A stretch of DNA of 64,000 nucleotides from Paenibacillus larvae subsp. larvae. Its GTDB lineage: Bacteria > Bacillota > Bacilli > Paenibacillales > NBRC-103111. Under the pieces are notes generated by a model. It ran no database searches, was not told where the DNA came from, and saw nothing but the letters and a program-made list of their open reading frames with translations. The position numbers and the translations under genes are program-made. Below, one piece after another: positions 18,990 through 29,151 of the stretch. The stretch spans positions 3,911,501 to 3,975,500 of the forward strand of contig NZ_CP019687.1 of NCBI RefSeq assembly GCF_002003265.1. Reading direction: 5' to 3'. Every line of letters starts with the position of its first letter. Within the stretch, counting starts at the first letter, position 1.

Positions 18990-19679
18990 ATGAGGGAAAA
19001 AATTCTCGTGGTAGATGATGATGAAAAAATCACCTCGATGTTAAGAAGAGGGCTGGCTTTTGAAGGATATACTGTGGAAGTAGCCAATGACGGCAGCCAG
19101 GGGCTGAGACTAATGATGGAATATGACCCGCAGCTGATGATTCTGGACGTTATGATGCCGCATGTGGATGGCTGGGAAGTATGCCGGCGCGTACGCGAAG
19201 GGGGAAGTGACGTTCCGATTTTGATGCTGACAGCCAAGGATGAAATCAGTGACCGGGTTAAAGGGCTTGATATCGGGGCGGATGACTATCTGGTTAAGCC
19301 CTTTGCACTTGAGGAGCTTCTGGCCCGTGTTCGGGTACTTCTCCGCAGAAGGAGTGAGAGACCGGAAAGGCCGACAAACAAATTGACTTACCAAGACATT
19401 GCCATGGACCTGGATACCCGGGAAGTGTTCAGGGAGGATAAGCTCATAGAACTGACTACCAAGGAGTTTGATTTGTTACACCTGTTTTTGTTAAATCCCC
19501 GGAGAGTCCTGTCAAGGGACTTGATCATGGATAAAATATGGGGATATGACTACAGCGGGGAATCAAATGTACTGGAAGTTTACATTGCCTTGCTTCGCCA
19601 AAAAACGGAAGAACATGGTCATAAGCGTATTATCCAGACAGTTAGGGGAGCCGGTTATGTCTTGAGAGGGGAACACTAA
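18990..19679 (+). CDS. OmpR/PhoB-family response regulator
   Basis: 229 residues: receiver domain with D53 (ILDVMMPHVDGWEVC), conserved Thr and K in LTAKDE and DYLVKPF, and a C-terminal winged helix (LTTKEFDLLHLFLLNP...GAGYVL). It abuts its histidine kinase with no intergenic space (TAA ATG). The regulated genes are unknown. It resembles MprA/YclJ-like regulators but no orthologue is claimed. Confidence 0.92.
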   Translation: MREKILVVDDDEKITSMLRRGLAFEGYTVEVANDGSQGLRLMMEYDPQLMILDVMMPHVDGWEVCRRVREGGSDVPILMLTAKDEISDRVKGLDIGADDYLVKPFALEELLARVRVLLRRRSERPERPTNKLTYQDIAMDLDTREVFREDKLIELTTKEFDLLHLFLLNPRRVLSRDLIMDKIWGYDYSGESNVLEVYIALLRQKTEEHGHKRIIQTVRGAGYVLRGEH

Positions 19680-21185
19680 ATGTCCATCCGTGTCCGACTA
19701 ACACTCTGGTATTCGGGGATATTGGCGGTGACCTTACTTCTGTTTGGTATGGGCCTGTTTCTGTTTTTAAACAACTATGTATACAATACCTTGGAAAATC
19801 AGCTGAGGGAAGAGGCTGTGAGAGTTTATGACCGGATACAGGCTACCGAAAGGATTTCTTTTGAGAAAGGATACTCCATTGAACTGGACTTTGGCAGAAC
19901 AGATAAATTGAATACTTCGAATACATTTTTGCAGTTATCGAACTTACAGTTTGGACAGCAGAGCCGTTCCGCCAATTTAATTTCTGCGGATCTGAAGATT
20001 CCCTTGTCACAGGATACGGTAAACAAATTAGAACAAAAGGCTGATCCCTCCGGCTTCATGTTTACAACAGAAAAAATCGCTAACGACAGTTTCCTTGTAT
20101 ACAACCAGGGGCTCTGGCTGGAAAACCAGAGTCAGATGATAGGGGTTTTTCAGGCATCTGTTACGGTAACAACCTGGGAAAATTTTCTCAATATGCTGAA
20201 ATATGTCCTATATACGCTTGCTTTTGCTGCTATCGGCATTGCCGCCACTTTTGGCTGGTTGTTATCCAGGGAGGCTTTAAAACCTATTGACAGGCTGATT
20301 GAAGCCACGAATCAAGTTCAAAAAGGAACAGATCTGGACAAACGGATTTTATATGACGGTCCGGCGGATGAGATAGGAAGACTTACTCATACGATCAACA
20401 ACATGTTTGCCAGATTGGAGCTTGTATATACGGAATTGGAAGAAGCCTATAAGACTCAGCGCAGATTTGTCTCGGACGCTTCCCACGAGCTTAGGACTCC
20501 CTTGACCACCATACGGGGAAACGTAGATATTTTGGAAAAAATGTGGAAACAACAAATGGAGAGCAACAAGAAGTATGCATCCCAGGAAGATGCGGAGCAG
20601 CTTCAGATTTCTTTGGAAGCGATGCATGATATTTCCTCCGAAGCTCACAGGATGAGCAGACTGGTGAATGACCTGTTGTCTTTGGCCCGTGCTGATGCAG
20701 GTTTCCAAATGAATATACAGGAAATGGAAATAAAGCCTTTGGTTGAGGAAGTAGCACGCAGAGCCCAATTACTGGAACGGAAAGCCCAGTGGATTATAGG
20801 AGATTTAAGTGCTCTGGATGATGCTTTTGTTCTGGGAAACTATGATTACCTCCAGCAGTTGTTATTTATTTTCATAGAAAATGCATTTAAATATACTCCG
20901 CATGGTGAGGTACGTTTGGAAGCACAGAAAACAGATAATCAAATCGGTATCCAAATATCAGATACCGGCATTGGGATGGATAAAGAGGAGATTCCCTTTA
21001 TTTTCGACCGCTTTTACCGGGCTGATCCTTCCCGGGGGAAAACAGCAGGAACAGGTCTTGGCCTTGCTATCGCTAAATGGATTCTGGATGAGCATAAAGG
21101 TTCCATAGAAGTAACCACAGCAAAAGGGAAAGGCAGTACATTTACCATATGGCTGCCCTGCCGCTTTCTTCCTGACCTTGCATGA
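19680..21185 (+). CDS. sensor histidine kinase, HAMP type
   Basis: 501 residues. Two membrane helices (about 7-32 and 175-197) enclose an extracytoplasmic sensor domain of some 140 residues. HAMP, HisKA with phospho-acceptor H269 (SDASHELRTPLTTIRGN) and HATPase_c (IENAFKYTP, DTGIGM, GTGLGLAIA) follow. Partner of the response regulator just upstream. The signal is unknown. Confidence 0.92.
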   Translation: MSIRVRLTLWYSGILAVTLLLFGMGLFLFLNNYVYNTLENQLREEAVRVYDRIQATERISFEKGYSIELDFGRTDKLNTSNTFLQLSNLQFGQQSRSANLISADLKIPLSQDTVNKLEQKADPSGFMFTTEKIANDSFLVYNQGLWLENQSQMIGVFQASVTVTTWENFLNMLKYVLYTLAFAAIGIAATFGWLLSREALKPIDRLIEATNQVQKGTDLDKRILYDGPADEIGRLTHTINNMFARLELVYTELEEAYKTQRRFVSDASHELRTPLTTIRGNVDILEKMWKQQMESNKKYASQEDAEQLQISLEAMHDISSEAHRMSRLVNDLLSLARADAGFQMNIQEMEIKPLVEEVARRAQLLERKAQWIIGDLSALDDAFVLGNYDYLQQLLFIFIENAFKYTPHGEVRLEAQKTDNQIGIQISDTGIGMDKEEIPFIFDRFYRADPSRGKTAGTGLGLAIAKWILDEHKGSIEVTTAKGKGSTFTIWLPCRFLPDLA

Positions 21186-21254
21186 GCTATAATGAAGTCA
21201 ATGTCTGAAAGCCTCGCAGGTATCAGGCAAATCGCTATTAAAGTAGGTGCTGAC

Positions 21255-22208
21255 ATGGAAGTGGTCAAAATATCACCAAGAGGTTACTGCTACGGAGTAG
21301 TGGACGCCATGGCACTAGCAATGCAAACGGCCAGGAATCCGGAATATCCACGGCCGATATATATATTGGGCATGATTGTGCATAATTCACATGTAACCGA
21401 ATTTTTTAAAGAGGAACAGGGGATTATTACACTGGATGGCCCAAACCGTTTGGACATTCTTGAACAAGTTACGGAAGGTACAGTTATTTTTACGGCCCAC
21501 GGTGTCTCGCCCGAAGTAAAGCGCAGAGCAAGAGAAAAAGGCCTTGCTGTTGTAGACGCCACATGTCCGGATGTGACAAAGACTCATGATTTAATCCGGG
21601 AAAAAGTTCCCCAGGGATATAAAGTTATTTATATCGGCAAAAAGGGACATCCGGAACCCGAAGGAGCCATTGGAATTGCTCCTGATGAGGTTTATCTGAT
21701 TGAGACGCTGGAAGAAGCCGAAGCATTAGAACTGTCGGCGGACAAGATTATAATCACAAATCAGACTACAATGAGCCAATGGGATATCCGCCATATTATG
21801 AACAGGCTTGTTGAGAAATTCCCCCAGGCCGAGGTTCATAACGAGATATGCCTCGCTACTCAGGTAAGGCAGGAAGCTGTTGCGGAACAGGCTAAGGAAA
21901 CCGACGTTGTTATTGTAGCAGGAGATCCCAAGAGCAATAACTCGAATAGGCTGGCTCAAGTCTCTGAAGAGATTGCCGGCGTGAAGGCTTACCGGATTGC
22001 GGATGTAACGGAATTGGTACCCGACTGGCTGATGACCGTTCGTAAAGTGGGTGTGACTTCAGGAGCATCCACACCAACGCCGATTACCAAAGAAGTCATT
22101 CAATATATAGAACAATTTGATCCGAAGAATCCTGATACTTGGAAGCCGGAACGGACAGTTAACATGAAAAGGCTGATCCCGGCTCCCAGAAGCAAATCGG
22201 TACGCTGA
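21255..22208 (+). CDS. ispH: 4-hydroxy-3-methylbut-2-enyl diphosphate reductase
   Basis: 317-residue iron-sulfur enzyme making IPP and DMAPP in the last step of the MEP pathway. Cluster ligands are visible as C12 (PRGYCYG), the DATCPDV cysteine and the [11 protein letters not shown] cysteine. Active-site segments TAHGVSPEV and [10 protein letters not shown] are present. The start at 21255 ([10 protein letters not shown]) matches the family N-terminus. The longer frame from 21192 would add an unsupported leader overlapping the kinase 3' region. Strong terminator downstream. Confidence 0.94.
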   Translation: MEVVKISPRGYCYGVVDAMALAMQTARNPEYPRPIYILGMIVHNSHVTEFFKEEQGIITLDGPNRLDILEQVTEGTVIFTAHGVSPEVKRRAREKGLAVVDATCPDVTKTHDLIREKVPQGYKVIYIGKKGHPEPEGAIGIAPDEVYLIETLEEAEALELSADKIIITNQTTMSQWDIRHIMNRLVEKFPQAEVHNEICLATQVRQEAVAEQAKETDVVIVAGDPKSNNSNRLAQVSEEIAGVKAYRIADVTELVPDWLMTVRKVGVTSGASTPTPITKEVIQYIEQFDPKNPDTWKPERTVNMKRLIPAPRSKSVR

Positions 22209-22260
22209 ACGGGTACAGATGAGGCCGGAAGGACCGATTGCCGGATATAAAACTTTAGAG

Positions 22261-22304
22261 AAAAGCAGGCTGATGTACTGTTATGACATCAGCCTGCTTT
22301 TTTT
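22261..22304 (+). terminator. intrinsic terminator after ispH
   Basis: GCAGGCTGATGT pairs with ACATCAGCCTGC, followed by TTTTTTT. Confidence 0.93.
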
Positions 22305-22420
22305 CTTGAAAAGTCTTTTCGCCCGCTCATTATTTTGCAAAATCTCTCGAACTAATATCCGGAATCTCTTATACTGGGGTTAACTTTAAGAAGGCTTAGG
22401 AAAATTTCCGAAAACCAGGT

Positions 22421-22437
22421 TTGAAATTATATTCAAT
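22421..22437 (+). promoter_or_regulatory. candidate DeoR operator upstream of deoR
   Basis: Inverted repeat TTGAA-ATTATA-TTCAAT, close in form to the ATTGAA/TTCAAT half-sites recalled for Bacillus DeoR. A further half-site (GTTCAAAT) lies at 22452-22459. The same half-site recurs before nupC, supporting autoregulation. Confidence 0.5.
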
Positions 22438-22530
22438 ACAATTTAACATTTGTTCAAATTAATAAGGTATGATAAGCTTAATCTAACATGTTCTGATGAA
22501 AAGTCGGATAAAAAACGGGTGAATGAAGGG

Positions 22531-23487
22531 ATGGAAGAGGGTAAAAACAGGAAAATAATCGAAGCCGCCAAATTGTATTACCTCATGGATTACAGCCAGC
22601 AGGAAATTGCCTCAAGACTGGGGGTATCCCGGCCTACAGTATCACGTATGCTTCAGCAGGCCAAGGAGGAAGGGATCGTGAAAATTCAGATCATGGATCC
22701 TTCAGAAGGTATAAGGCAGCTTGGGGAACAGCTTGAAACCGGATACGGGCTGAAAAAAGCGATCGTTGTATCTGTTCCCGTTTATGACGATCTTTTGATC
22801 AAGGAGCAGCTCGCCAAAACCGCAGCTACCTATTTACGTGAAATTGTTCAAGATGAGGACATTATTGGTACGACCTGGGGAACGACTTTGTACCAGGTTG
22901 CCCGGTATCTTGAACATAAGCCTGTTAAAGGCGTACAAGTGGTTCAGCTAAAGGGCGGGGTGAGCCATTCGGAACGCAATACTTATGCTTCCGAGATTAT
23001 TCATTTGTTCGCAGAGGCGTTTGATGCTAAACCTTATCATTTGCCGCTCCCCGCTATTGTGGACCATGTCGTTGTCAAACAGGCTATTGAAGCTGACAGG
23101 CATATCAGGAGGGTTTTGGATATTGGTAAGCAGGCCAATATTGCGCTTTTCACTACAGGAGGGGCTCTTGCGGATTCCCTTGTATTTCAACTTGGCTATT
23201 TATCCGATGAGGATGTAAATAAGATCGTCGAGCACGCTGTAGGTGATATTTCCTCGCGGTTCTTTGACCGGGAGGGCCGTATCTGTCATCCGGAATTAAA
23301 TGCGCGTACGATAGGAATTGAGCTGGATGACTTGAAGCAAAAAGAACATTCTATCCTTATTTCAGGCGGAGCACGTAAAATTGAAGGGATAAAAGGTGCA
23401 CTGCGCGGTCAATATGCGAATACGCTGATCACGGATCAATATACTGCCAAGTTTTTACTGGATAATCAAGCAGAGAGAAAACAATAA
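22531..23487 (+). CDS. deoR: SorC-family deoxyribonucleoside regulator DeoR
   Basis: 318 residues: N-terminal helix-turn-helix (YSQQEIASRLGVSRPTVSRML) and a C-terminal SorC sugar-binding domain with the GTTWGTTL phosphate-binding loop and LLDNQAERK end. It sits directly before nupC-pdp-deoC. In Bacillus the DeoR repressor is inactivated by deoxyribose-5-phosphate. The start at 22531 is chosen because the helix-turn-helix begins soon after; in-frame GTG at 22519 is an alternative. No strong ribosome site separates the options. Confidence 0.88.
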   Translation: MEEGKNRKIIEAAKLYYLMDYSQQEIASRLGVSRPTVSRMLQQAKEEGIVKIQIMDPSEGIRQLGEQLETGYGLKKAIVVSVPVYDDLLIKEQLAKTAATYLREIVQDEDIIGTTWGTTLYQVARYLEHKPVKGVQVVQLKGGVSHSERNTYASEIIHLFAEAFDAKPYHLPLPAIVDHVVVKQAIEADRHIRRVLDIGKQANIALFTTGGALADSLVFQLGYLSDEDVNKIVEHAVGDISSRFFDREGRICHPELNARTIGIELDDLKQKEHSILISGGARKIEGIKGALRGQYANTLITDQYTAKFLLDNQAERKQ

Positions 23488-23534
23488 AAAGGGAAAAGAT
23501 TTTGCTTCAAATGCAAAGAATGGGTCGACTGTCT

Positions 23535-23563
23535 AAGGTCTGTCCTTTTTAATGGACGGACCT
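23535..23563 (+). terminator. weak terminator after deoR
   Basis: AAGGTCTGTCC / GGACGGACCTT stem with one wobble pair. The T-run is short (TTTG), so read-through into nupC is possible. Confidence 0.5.
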
Positions 23564-23703
23564 TTGATGTAGCAAGTTTAATGTATTTTTTTGGAATTAT
23601 GCAAAAATAATAAATTAACAAAAGTTAATAAATGACCTATTAATTACTCGTAATCTGCTATATATGAGGTTTTATATATCATTTTTCTTTTAATTATTAT
23701 ATA

Positions 23704-23746
23704 TGTTCAATTATGTATTTACAAATGTTCAAACTCTTGATATGCT
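23704..23746 (+). promoter_or_regulatory. nupC-pdp-deoC promoter with DeoR half-sites
   Basis: TTTACA (23718-23723), 17-bp spacer, TATGCT (23741-23746). TTCAAT (23706-23711) lies just upstream of the -35 and TTCAAA (23728-23733) lies between -35 and -10, well placed for repression. A leader of roughly 190 nt follows. Confidence 0.55.
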
Positions 23747-23894
23747 AAACACAGAAGGGAAACTTCTCTTAATAAATCGTTTTGAAAGCGCCTCATGCTG
23801 AGTGTCTGGATACTTTCTTTTGAAACTTTTGCCAGGTATGTAAGAGGATAAAGTGGTAAAAACTAACAGAAGATTCATTTATCTGCGGCTATGT

Positions 23895-23908
23895 TGCTAG
23901 CGCTTTCC
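23895..23908 (+). promoter_or_regulatory. possible cre (CcpA) site
   Basis: TGCTAGCGCTTTCC matches the catabolite-responsive-element pattern with about three mismatches, in the nupC leader. A second half-match TGAAAGCG occurs at 23782. Catabolite repression of deoxynucleoside use is known in Bacillus; the site here is inferred. Confidence 0.35.
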
Positions 23909-23948
23909 AAGCGGAATTTATAACTAGATTAAAATGGAGGAACAAAGC

Positions 23949-25133
23949 ATGAATGTACTATTTGCCATAGCCGGTTTACTTCTAGTGTTTGTACTGGGCT
24001 ACATGGTAAGTTACAATCGCAAAGGCATCCGGTTTAAACCGATTGTGCTGATGCTTATTACACAGCTTATCCTTTCTTTCATCATGCTGAATACTGAAAT
24101 TGGGGTTGTGGTTATAGGATTTGTCTCCAAATTGTTCAGCGAGCTGATGGATTTCGGTATTGGCGGGGTCGAATTTGTGTTCGGAGGGTTACAGAACGAA
24201 GGAGCCTCGACATTTTTCTTAAACGTACTGCTGCCGATTATCTTTATTTCCATCCTGATCGGTATTTTGAATTTCTTTAAAATACTGCCGCTGATCATCA
24301 AATATGTGGGTTTGGCACTCAGTAAACTGAATGGTATGGGGAAGTTGGAAAACTACATCGCCATCTCATCTGCCTTCCTGGGGCAATCCGAAGTATTTCT
24401 TACCGCTAAAAAACAACTCGGACTAATTTCCAAGCGCCGGTTGTATACGCTATGTACATCTGCTATGAGTGCTGTTTCCATCGCGATTGTCGGTGCATAT
24501 ATGACCATGCTGGAACCTAAATATGTAGTTGTGGCAATTATTCTGAACATTTTTTCAGCTCTCATAATAGCGAATATAGTCAATCCTTATGAATTAAAAG
24601 ATGAAGATGACTTGTATCTGGAAGAAGAAGATACGCATAAAATGGGATTTTTCCAGATGATTTCAGAAAGTATTATGGATGGCTTCAAGGTAGCCATCAT
24701 CGTTGGAGCCATGCTGATGGGTTTTATTGCACTCATGAATATGATCGATTATATATTCAACTATACATTTGGGGTTTCATTCCAATCTATTCTGGGATAT
24801 ATTTTTGCGCCAATTGCTTTCGTTATGGGAATTCCTTGGAGTGAAGCCGTACAAGCCGGAAGTATTATGGCAACCAAGCTGGTTACGAATGAATTTGTGG
24901 CGATGATGAGCTTCCAGAACGTTGCAAGCGGGTTTTCCGCCAAAACTATGGGAATGGTATCCGTATTCCTTGTAAGTTTTGCGAACTTTAGCTCTGTCGG
25001 TATTATTACAGGTTCGGTAAAAGCGCTGAATGAAAAACAGGGCAACCATGTGGCAAACTTTGGGATGAAGCTGCTTTTCGGCTCGACATTAGCCTCTATT
25101 CTTTCGGCCACCATCATTGGCTTGTTCCTTTAA
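23949..25133 (+). CDS. nupC: NupC-family concentrative nucleoside transporter
   Basis: 394-residue polytopic membrane protein (about nine or ten helices) importing nucleosides with a cation. Family motifs are visible in the GQSEVFLTAKKQL, AIVGAYMTMLEPKYV and NEFVAMMSFQ segments. The start at 23949 is set by GGAGG 8 nt upstream; the ATG at 23934 would overlap that site. It feeds substrates to pdp and deoC downstream in the same transcription unit. Confidence 0.93.
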   Translation: MNVLFAIAGLLLVFVLGYMVSYNRKGIRFKPIVLMLITQLILSFIMLNTEIGVVVIGFVSKLFSELMDFGIGGVEFVFGGLQNEGASTFFLNVLLPIIFISILIGILNFFKILPLIIKYVGLALSKLNGMGKLENYIAISSAFLGQSEVFLTAKKQLGLISKRRLYTLCTSAMSAVSIAIVGAYMTMLEPKYVVVAIILNIFSALIIANIVNPYELKDEDDLYLEEEDTHKMGFFQMISESIMDGFKVAIIVGAMLMGFIALMNMIDYIFNYTFGVSFQSILGYIFAPIAFVMGIPWSEAVQAGSIMATKLVTNEFVAMMSFQNVASGFSAKTMGMVSVFLVSFANFSSVGIITGSVKALNEKQGNHVANFGMKLLFGSTLASILSATIIGLFL

Positions 25134-25176
25134 TTGATCATATATATTTAAAAATTTCATTAGGAGGTAATAGGGA

Positions 25177-26481
25177 ATGAGAATGGTAGACCTTATTGAA
25201 AAGAAACGTGACGGCGGGGAACTGACCAAGCAGGAGATTGATTTCATCATTGAGGGTTACACTAAAGGAGAAGTTCCCGATTATCAGATGTCTTCCTTCC
25301 TGATGGCTGTATTTTTCCGGGGAATGACTCCCGAAGAAACAGCGAACATGACAATGGCAATGGTGGAGTCAGGAGATCAAATTGATTTGTCTGCTATTGA
25401 AGGAATCAAGGTGGACAAACATAGTACAGGCGGTGTGGGAGATACCACTACCATCGTCTTAGCTCCCCTTGTAGCGGCAGTAGGAGTGCCTGTTGCGAAG
25501 TTGTCCGGCCACGGACTCGGGCATACGGGCGGTACCGTAGATAAGTTGGAATCCATTCCCGGATTCCATGCCGAGATTAATAATGAACAATTCATCAAAC
25601 AGGTAAATGAACAAAAAATTGCCGTAACGGGCCCGACCGGAAACCTGACACCGGCTGACAAAAAGATTTATGGACTTCGTGATGTAACCGGAACGGTAAA
25701 TTCGATTCCATTGATAGCAAGCTCTATCATGAGCAAAAAAATTGCATCCGGTTCGGACGCTATTGTTCTTGATGTAAAAGTGGGTTCCGGAGCTTTTATG
25801 AAGGACCTGAATGAAGCCAGAAAGCTAGCTAAGGCGATGGTTCAGATTGGAAACAGCGTAGGCCGTAATACAATGGCTGTGCTCTCTAATATGGATGAAC
25901 CTTTAGGATTTGCCATAGGTAACGCATTGGAAATTAAAGAAGCGATTGATACTCTTAAGGGAGAGGGACCTGAAGACCTTCATGAACTGTGCCTGACTTT
26001 GGGCAGCAACATGGTTTATCTGGCGGGACATGCAAAGAGCGTTCAGGAAGCCCGTGAAATGCTGGAAGAAGTCATTCGTAACGGCAAAGCCCTGGAGATG
26101 TTCAAAACCTTCGTGAAAGCCCAAAGCGGTGACCCTTCGGTAATTGACGATCCGTTCAAGCTGCCGACAGCCAAATTCACATATGAAGTAGAAGCCAAAG
26201 AAGACGGAACAGTATCTGCCATTGTTGCGGATAGCATCGGAACGGCAGCTATGATTTTGGGTGCAGGACGTGCGACGAAAGAGTCTTCCATTGATCTTAG
26301 TGTGGGTCTTGTCCTCAGGAAAAAAATAGGAGATACTGTTAAAAAGGGAGAATCCCTTGTAACCATTCACAGCAACACGGAAGATGTGGAAGAGGTTAAA
26401 CAACGTATTTATGATTCCTATACAATCGTTCAAGGACAAGTGGACCGTCCAACCTTGATTTACGACGAAATTCACGAATAA
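25177..26481 (+). CDS. pdp: pyrimidine-nucleoside phosphorylase
   Basis: 434 residues. Phosphorolyses uridine, thymidine and deoxyuridine to the base and (deoxy)ribose-1-phosphate. Phosphate/nucleoside-binding motifs include [28 protein letters not shown] and the [11 protein letters not shown] loop. A C-terminal barrel-sandwich domain (about 345-434) is normal for the family. The N-terminus [10 protein letters not shown] equals the Bacillus form, with AGGAGGTAAT upstream. Confidence 0.95.
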   Translation: MRMVDLIEKKRDGGELTKQEIDFIIEGYTKGEVPDYQMSSFLMAVFFRGMTPEETANMTMAMVESGDQIDLSAIEGIKVDKHSTGGVGDTTTIVLAPLVAAVGVPVAKLSGHGLGHTGGTVDKLESIPGFHAEINNEQFIKQVNEQKIAVTGPTGNLTPADKKIYGLRDVTGTVNSIPLIASSIMSKKIASGSDAIVLDVKVGSGAFMKDLNEARKLAKAMVQIGNSVGRNTMAVLSNMDEPLGFAIGNALEIKEAIDTLKGEGPEDLHELCLTLGSNMVYLAGHAKSVQEAREMLEEVIRNGKALEMFKTFVKAQSGDPSVIDDPFKLPTAKFTYEVEAKEDGTVSAIVADSIGTAAMILGAGRATKESSIDLSVGLVLRKKIGDTVKKGESLVTIHSNTEDVEEVKQRIYDSYTIVQGQVDRPTLIYDEIHE

Positions 26482-26563
26482 ATGAAACCGTCTCATCAAA
26501 CTGAATGATGAATGGGTTCAAATAACGAGATGCTATAAATCGGATAGCGGGAGGCCCTAATTT

Positions 26564-27241
26564 ATGAATAAAAAGCAAATTGCCAGAATGATTGACCATA
26601 CTTTGTTAAAACCCGAAGCCCAGAAGGCAGCTGTTATCAAGCTGGCCGAGGAGGCAAAAGCGTACAAATTCGCTTCGGTCTGTGTGAATCCTTCCATGGT
26701 AAAAACGGCTTATGGAGTACTAAAAGACACGCCGGAAGTGAAAGTGTGTACGGTTATCGGCTTCCCTCTCGGAGCCGCCACCCCTGAGGTAAAGGCATTT
26801 GAAACGAAAAATGCCATCGAGAACGGTGCAACCGAAGTTGATATAGTGATCAATATTGGTGCTTTGAAAGATAAAGACGATGAGCTTGTGGAGCGCGATA
26901 TTCGTGCAGTAGTGGAAGCAGCCAAGGGCAATGCGTTAACTAAGGTGATCATTGAAACCTGCCTGCTTACGGATGAAGAAAAAATCCGTGCCTGTGAGCT
27001 TTCCGTGAAGGCTGGAGCCGATTTTGTGAAGACTTCAACCGGTTTCTCTACGGGCGGAGCTACCAAAGAAGATATTGCATTGATGCGCAAAACAGTTGGA
27101 CCTGACATAGGTGTCAAGGCTTCAGGTGGTGTCCGCAGTTCGGCTGATGCCAAAGCAATGATCGAAGCAGGGGCAACCCGTATTGGTGCCAGTGCCAGTA
27201 TTGCTATTGTTAATGGAGAAGTATCAGACTCGAATTATTGA
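26564..27241 (+). CDS. deoC: deoxyribose-phosphate aldolase
   Basis: 225-residue class I aldolase splitting deoxyribose-5-phosphate to acetaldehyde and glyceraldehyde-3-phosphate. The Schiff-base lysine is K156 in VKTSTGFS. The proton-relay lysine is in VKASGGVR. The N-terminus [11 protein letters not shown] is typical. Preceded by GGGAGG, and last gene of the deo block. Its substrate is the DeoR inducer, so it also resets regulation. Confidence 0.95.
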   Translation: MNKKQIARMIDHTLLKPEAQKAAVIKLAEEAKAYKFASVCVNPSMVKTAYGVLKDTPEVKVCTVIGFPLGAATPEVKAFETKNAIENGATEVDIVINIGALKDKDDELVERDIRAVVEAAKGNALTKVIIETCLLTDEEKIRACELSVKAGADFVKTSTGFSTGGATKEDIALMRKTVGPDIGVKASGGVRSSADAKAMIEAGATRIGASASIAIVNGEVSDSNY

Positions 27242-27299
27242 TAAGGAAAATATAATCGGCATTTGCCTCCCCTACCGCTTGGATATGCAAATGGCCGAA

Positions 27300-27340
27300 G
27301 AAAAAAAGCTTTTGTCCCGGGAGGGACAGAAGCTTTTTTT
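27300..27340 (+). terminator. intrinsic terminator after deoC
   Basis: A long stem, AAAAAAAGCTTTTGTCCC against GGGACAGAAGCTTTTTTT, with one internal mismatch. The A/T ends allow bidirectional use. Confidence 0.92.
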
Positions 27341-27500
27341 ATACCTCTCTATATATCCCTCTTCTAGGCCTGGTTGGTTTACCAAAGGTCTAATTAAATA
27401 AACTAGAATACTGGATATAAACCCGAAAAAATACCCGAAAGAATAACAGAAATTCCTGTGCTGCAGAAAAATTTCTCTAAAAAGAGGGGTTTCATGTTTA

Positions 27501-27575
27501 TGTAAATAAATCTAACATTATTTATAAAAAAACCTAACATAAGTATTGACGGCATTTAGGGGTGCGCATTATAAT
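27501..27575 (+). promoter_or_regulatory. glnA promoter with two tandem GlnR/TnrA boxes
   Basis: Box 1 at 27501-27517 fits TGTNA-N7-TNACA perfectly. Box 2 at 27523-27539 fits with one mismatch (TATAA for TGTNA). Their starts are 22 bp apart, about two helical turns. A promoter TTGACG (27546-27551), 18 bp, TATAAT (27570-27575) follows. Box 2 ends 6 bp before the -35, so binding could block or modulate RNA polymerase according to nitrogen state. Confidence 0.8.
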
Positions 27576-27654
27576 TACAAAAAAAGTCGTTTTCATAAAC
27601 GGACAATTTTTATAAAAAATAAAAAAAATGTACGGGAACTGGGAGGATTTCGCC

Positions 27655-29079
27655 ATGAGTACAGGCAAAATTCTGGATCTGATTAAGGAAAAAAAGGTGG
27701 AATGGGTGGATTTTCGCTTTGTGGATTTGGCAGGCAGAGCCCATCACATCACTACCCCGGCCCAGGAGGTAGACGAGGCCTGTTTTGAAAACGGAGTAGC
27801 CTTTGACGGGTCCTCCATTGTGGGTTTTAGGGGGATTGAAGAATCGGATATGGTTATGATGCCGGATCCCGATTCCTTTTTCCTGGATCCTTTCACTGAC
27901 CATGTTACATTAAATATCATGTGTGACATTTATACTCCGGATGGCGAACGATATGACCGGGACCCGCGAGGAATTGCCCAAAAAGCTGAGCAATATCTGC
28001 AGCACGCAGGCGTAGCAACCACAGCTTATTTTGCCCCACAATCTGAATTTTTTATCTTCGATGAAGTCAGGTTTGAAACTAGCGAGAATACTTCCTTTTA
28101 CAGTGTCGATTCAGAGGAGGGCCACTGGAATACCGGACGCAGGGAAGAAGGAGGAAATCTGGGATTTAAAGTTGCCAAAAAAGGCGGCTATGTCCCGGTT
28201 GCTCCGATTGACTCCCAGCAAGACATTCGTACTGAGATGTGCCGTTTGTTGATCGAATCCGGCCTGCGCGTGGAACGCCATCATCATGAAGTCGCTACGG
28301 CAGGGCAAGGTGAGATTAATGTCCGTTTTGATACGTTAACAAAAACGGCAGATAATCTGTTGAAATATAAATACATCGTACACAACACTGCGAGACAGTA
28401 TGGGAAAGTGGCTACCTTCATGCCGAAACCTTTGTTTGGTGATAATGGCAGCGGTATGCATGTACATCAGAGTATTTTCAATGGAGATGAGCCTTTATTC
28501 TATGAAAAGGGCGGTTATGCAAATCTGAGCCAGGTGGCTTTATACTACATCGGAGGTATTCTCCATCACGCTCCTGCGCTTATTGCTTTGACGAACCCGA
28601 GTACGAACTCATATAAACGCCTGGTGCCTGGATATGAAGCGCCGGTCAATCTGGTTTTCTCCAAAGGAAACTGTTCGGCAGCGGTCCGGGTTCCCGTAGC
28701 CGCCGTTACTCCAAAAGGATGCCGTGTTGAATTCCGCACACCGGATTCCACAGCTAATCCCTATCTGGCTTTCTCCGCCATGCTGATGGCCGGCCTTGAC
28801 GGTATAAAACGGAAAATCGATCCTACCACAATTGGGTGCGGACCATTGGACAAAAACATTTATGAGCTTTCAGCAGCAGAGAAGAAGGAAATCCGCAGTG
28901 TACCCGGTTCGCTTGAAGAAGCTTTGCTGGCACTGGAATCTGATTATGAATTCCTGCTGGAAGGCGGGGTATTTACCAAAAATTTTATTTACAACTACAT
29001 TTCATTAAAACGCGAAGAAGCTAAAGAGGTGGCGATCCAGATTCATCCTCATGAATTCTCCCTTTATTTTGGCTGCTGA
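27655..29079 (+). CDS. glnA: type I glutamine synthetase
   Basis: 474 residues. ATP-dependent condensation of glutamate and ammonia. Beta-grasp N-domain (about 15-100) and catalytic domain with the metal/glutamate motif FDGSSI, SEFFIF, the ATP loop KPLFGDNGSGMHVHQS, and NPSTNSYKRLVPGYEAP. At 474 residues it is longer than the ~445-residue Bacillus GlnA and carries a DKNIYEL segment where adenylylated enzymes have their modified Tyr. It therefore looks like the GSI-beta form. No glnR is adjacent, so it is probably a second, stand-alone GS gene. The start at 27655 has GGGAGGA 7 nt upstream. Confidence 0.9.
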   Translation: MSTGKILDLIKEKKVEWVDFRFVDLAGRAHHITTPAQEVDEACFENGVAFDGSSIVGFRGIEESDMVMMPDPDSFFLDPFTDHVTLNIMCDIYTPDGERYDRDPRGIAQKAEQYLQHAGVATTAYFAPQSEFFIFDEVRFETSENTSFYSVDSEEGHWNTGRREEGGNLGFKVAKKGGYVPVAPIDSQQDIRTEMCRLLIESGLRVERHHHEVATAGQGEINVRFDTLTKTADNLLKYKYIVHNTARQYGKVATFMPKPLFGDNGSGMHVHQSIFNGDEPLFYEKGGYANLSQVALYYIGGILHHAPALIALTNPSTNSYKRLVPGYEAPVNLVFSKGNCSAAVRVPVAAVTPKGCRVEFRTPDSTANPYLAFSAMLMAGLDGIKRKIDPTTIGCGPLDKNIYELSAAEKKEIRSVPGSLEEALLALESDYEFLLEGGVFTKNFIYNYISLKREEAKEVAIQIHPHEFSLYFGC

Positions 29080-29104
29080 TTCTATTATGATGAATGCCTC
29101 CCTC

Positions 29105-29143
29105 CCCCTTTTGAACTTTTTTCCTCTCAAAAGGGGTTTTTTT
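29105..29143 (+). terminator. intrinsic terminator after glnA
   Basis: CCCCTTTTGA / TCAAAAGGGG stem then TTTTTTT. Confidence 0.9.
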
Positions 29144-29151
29144 AAAACTAA

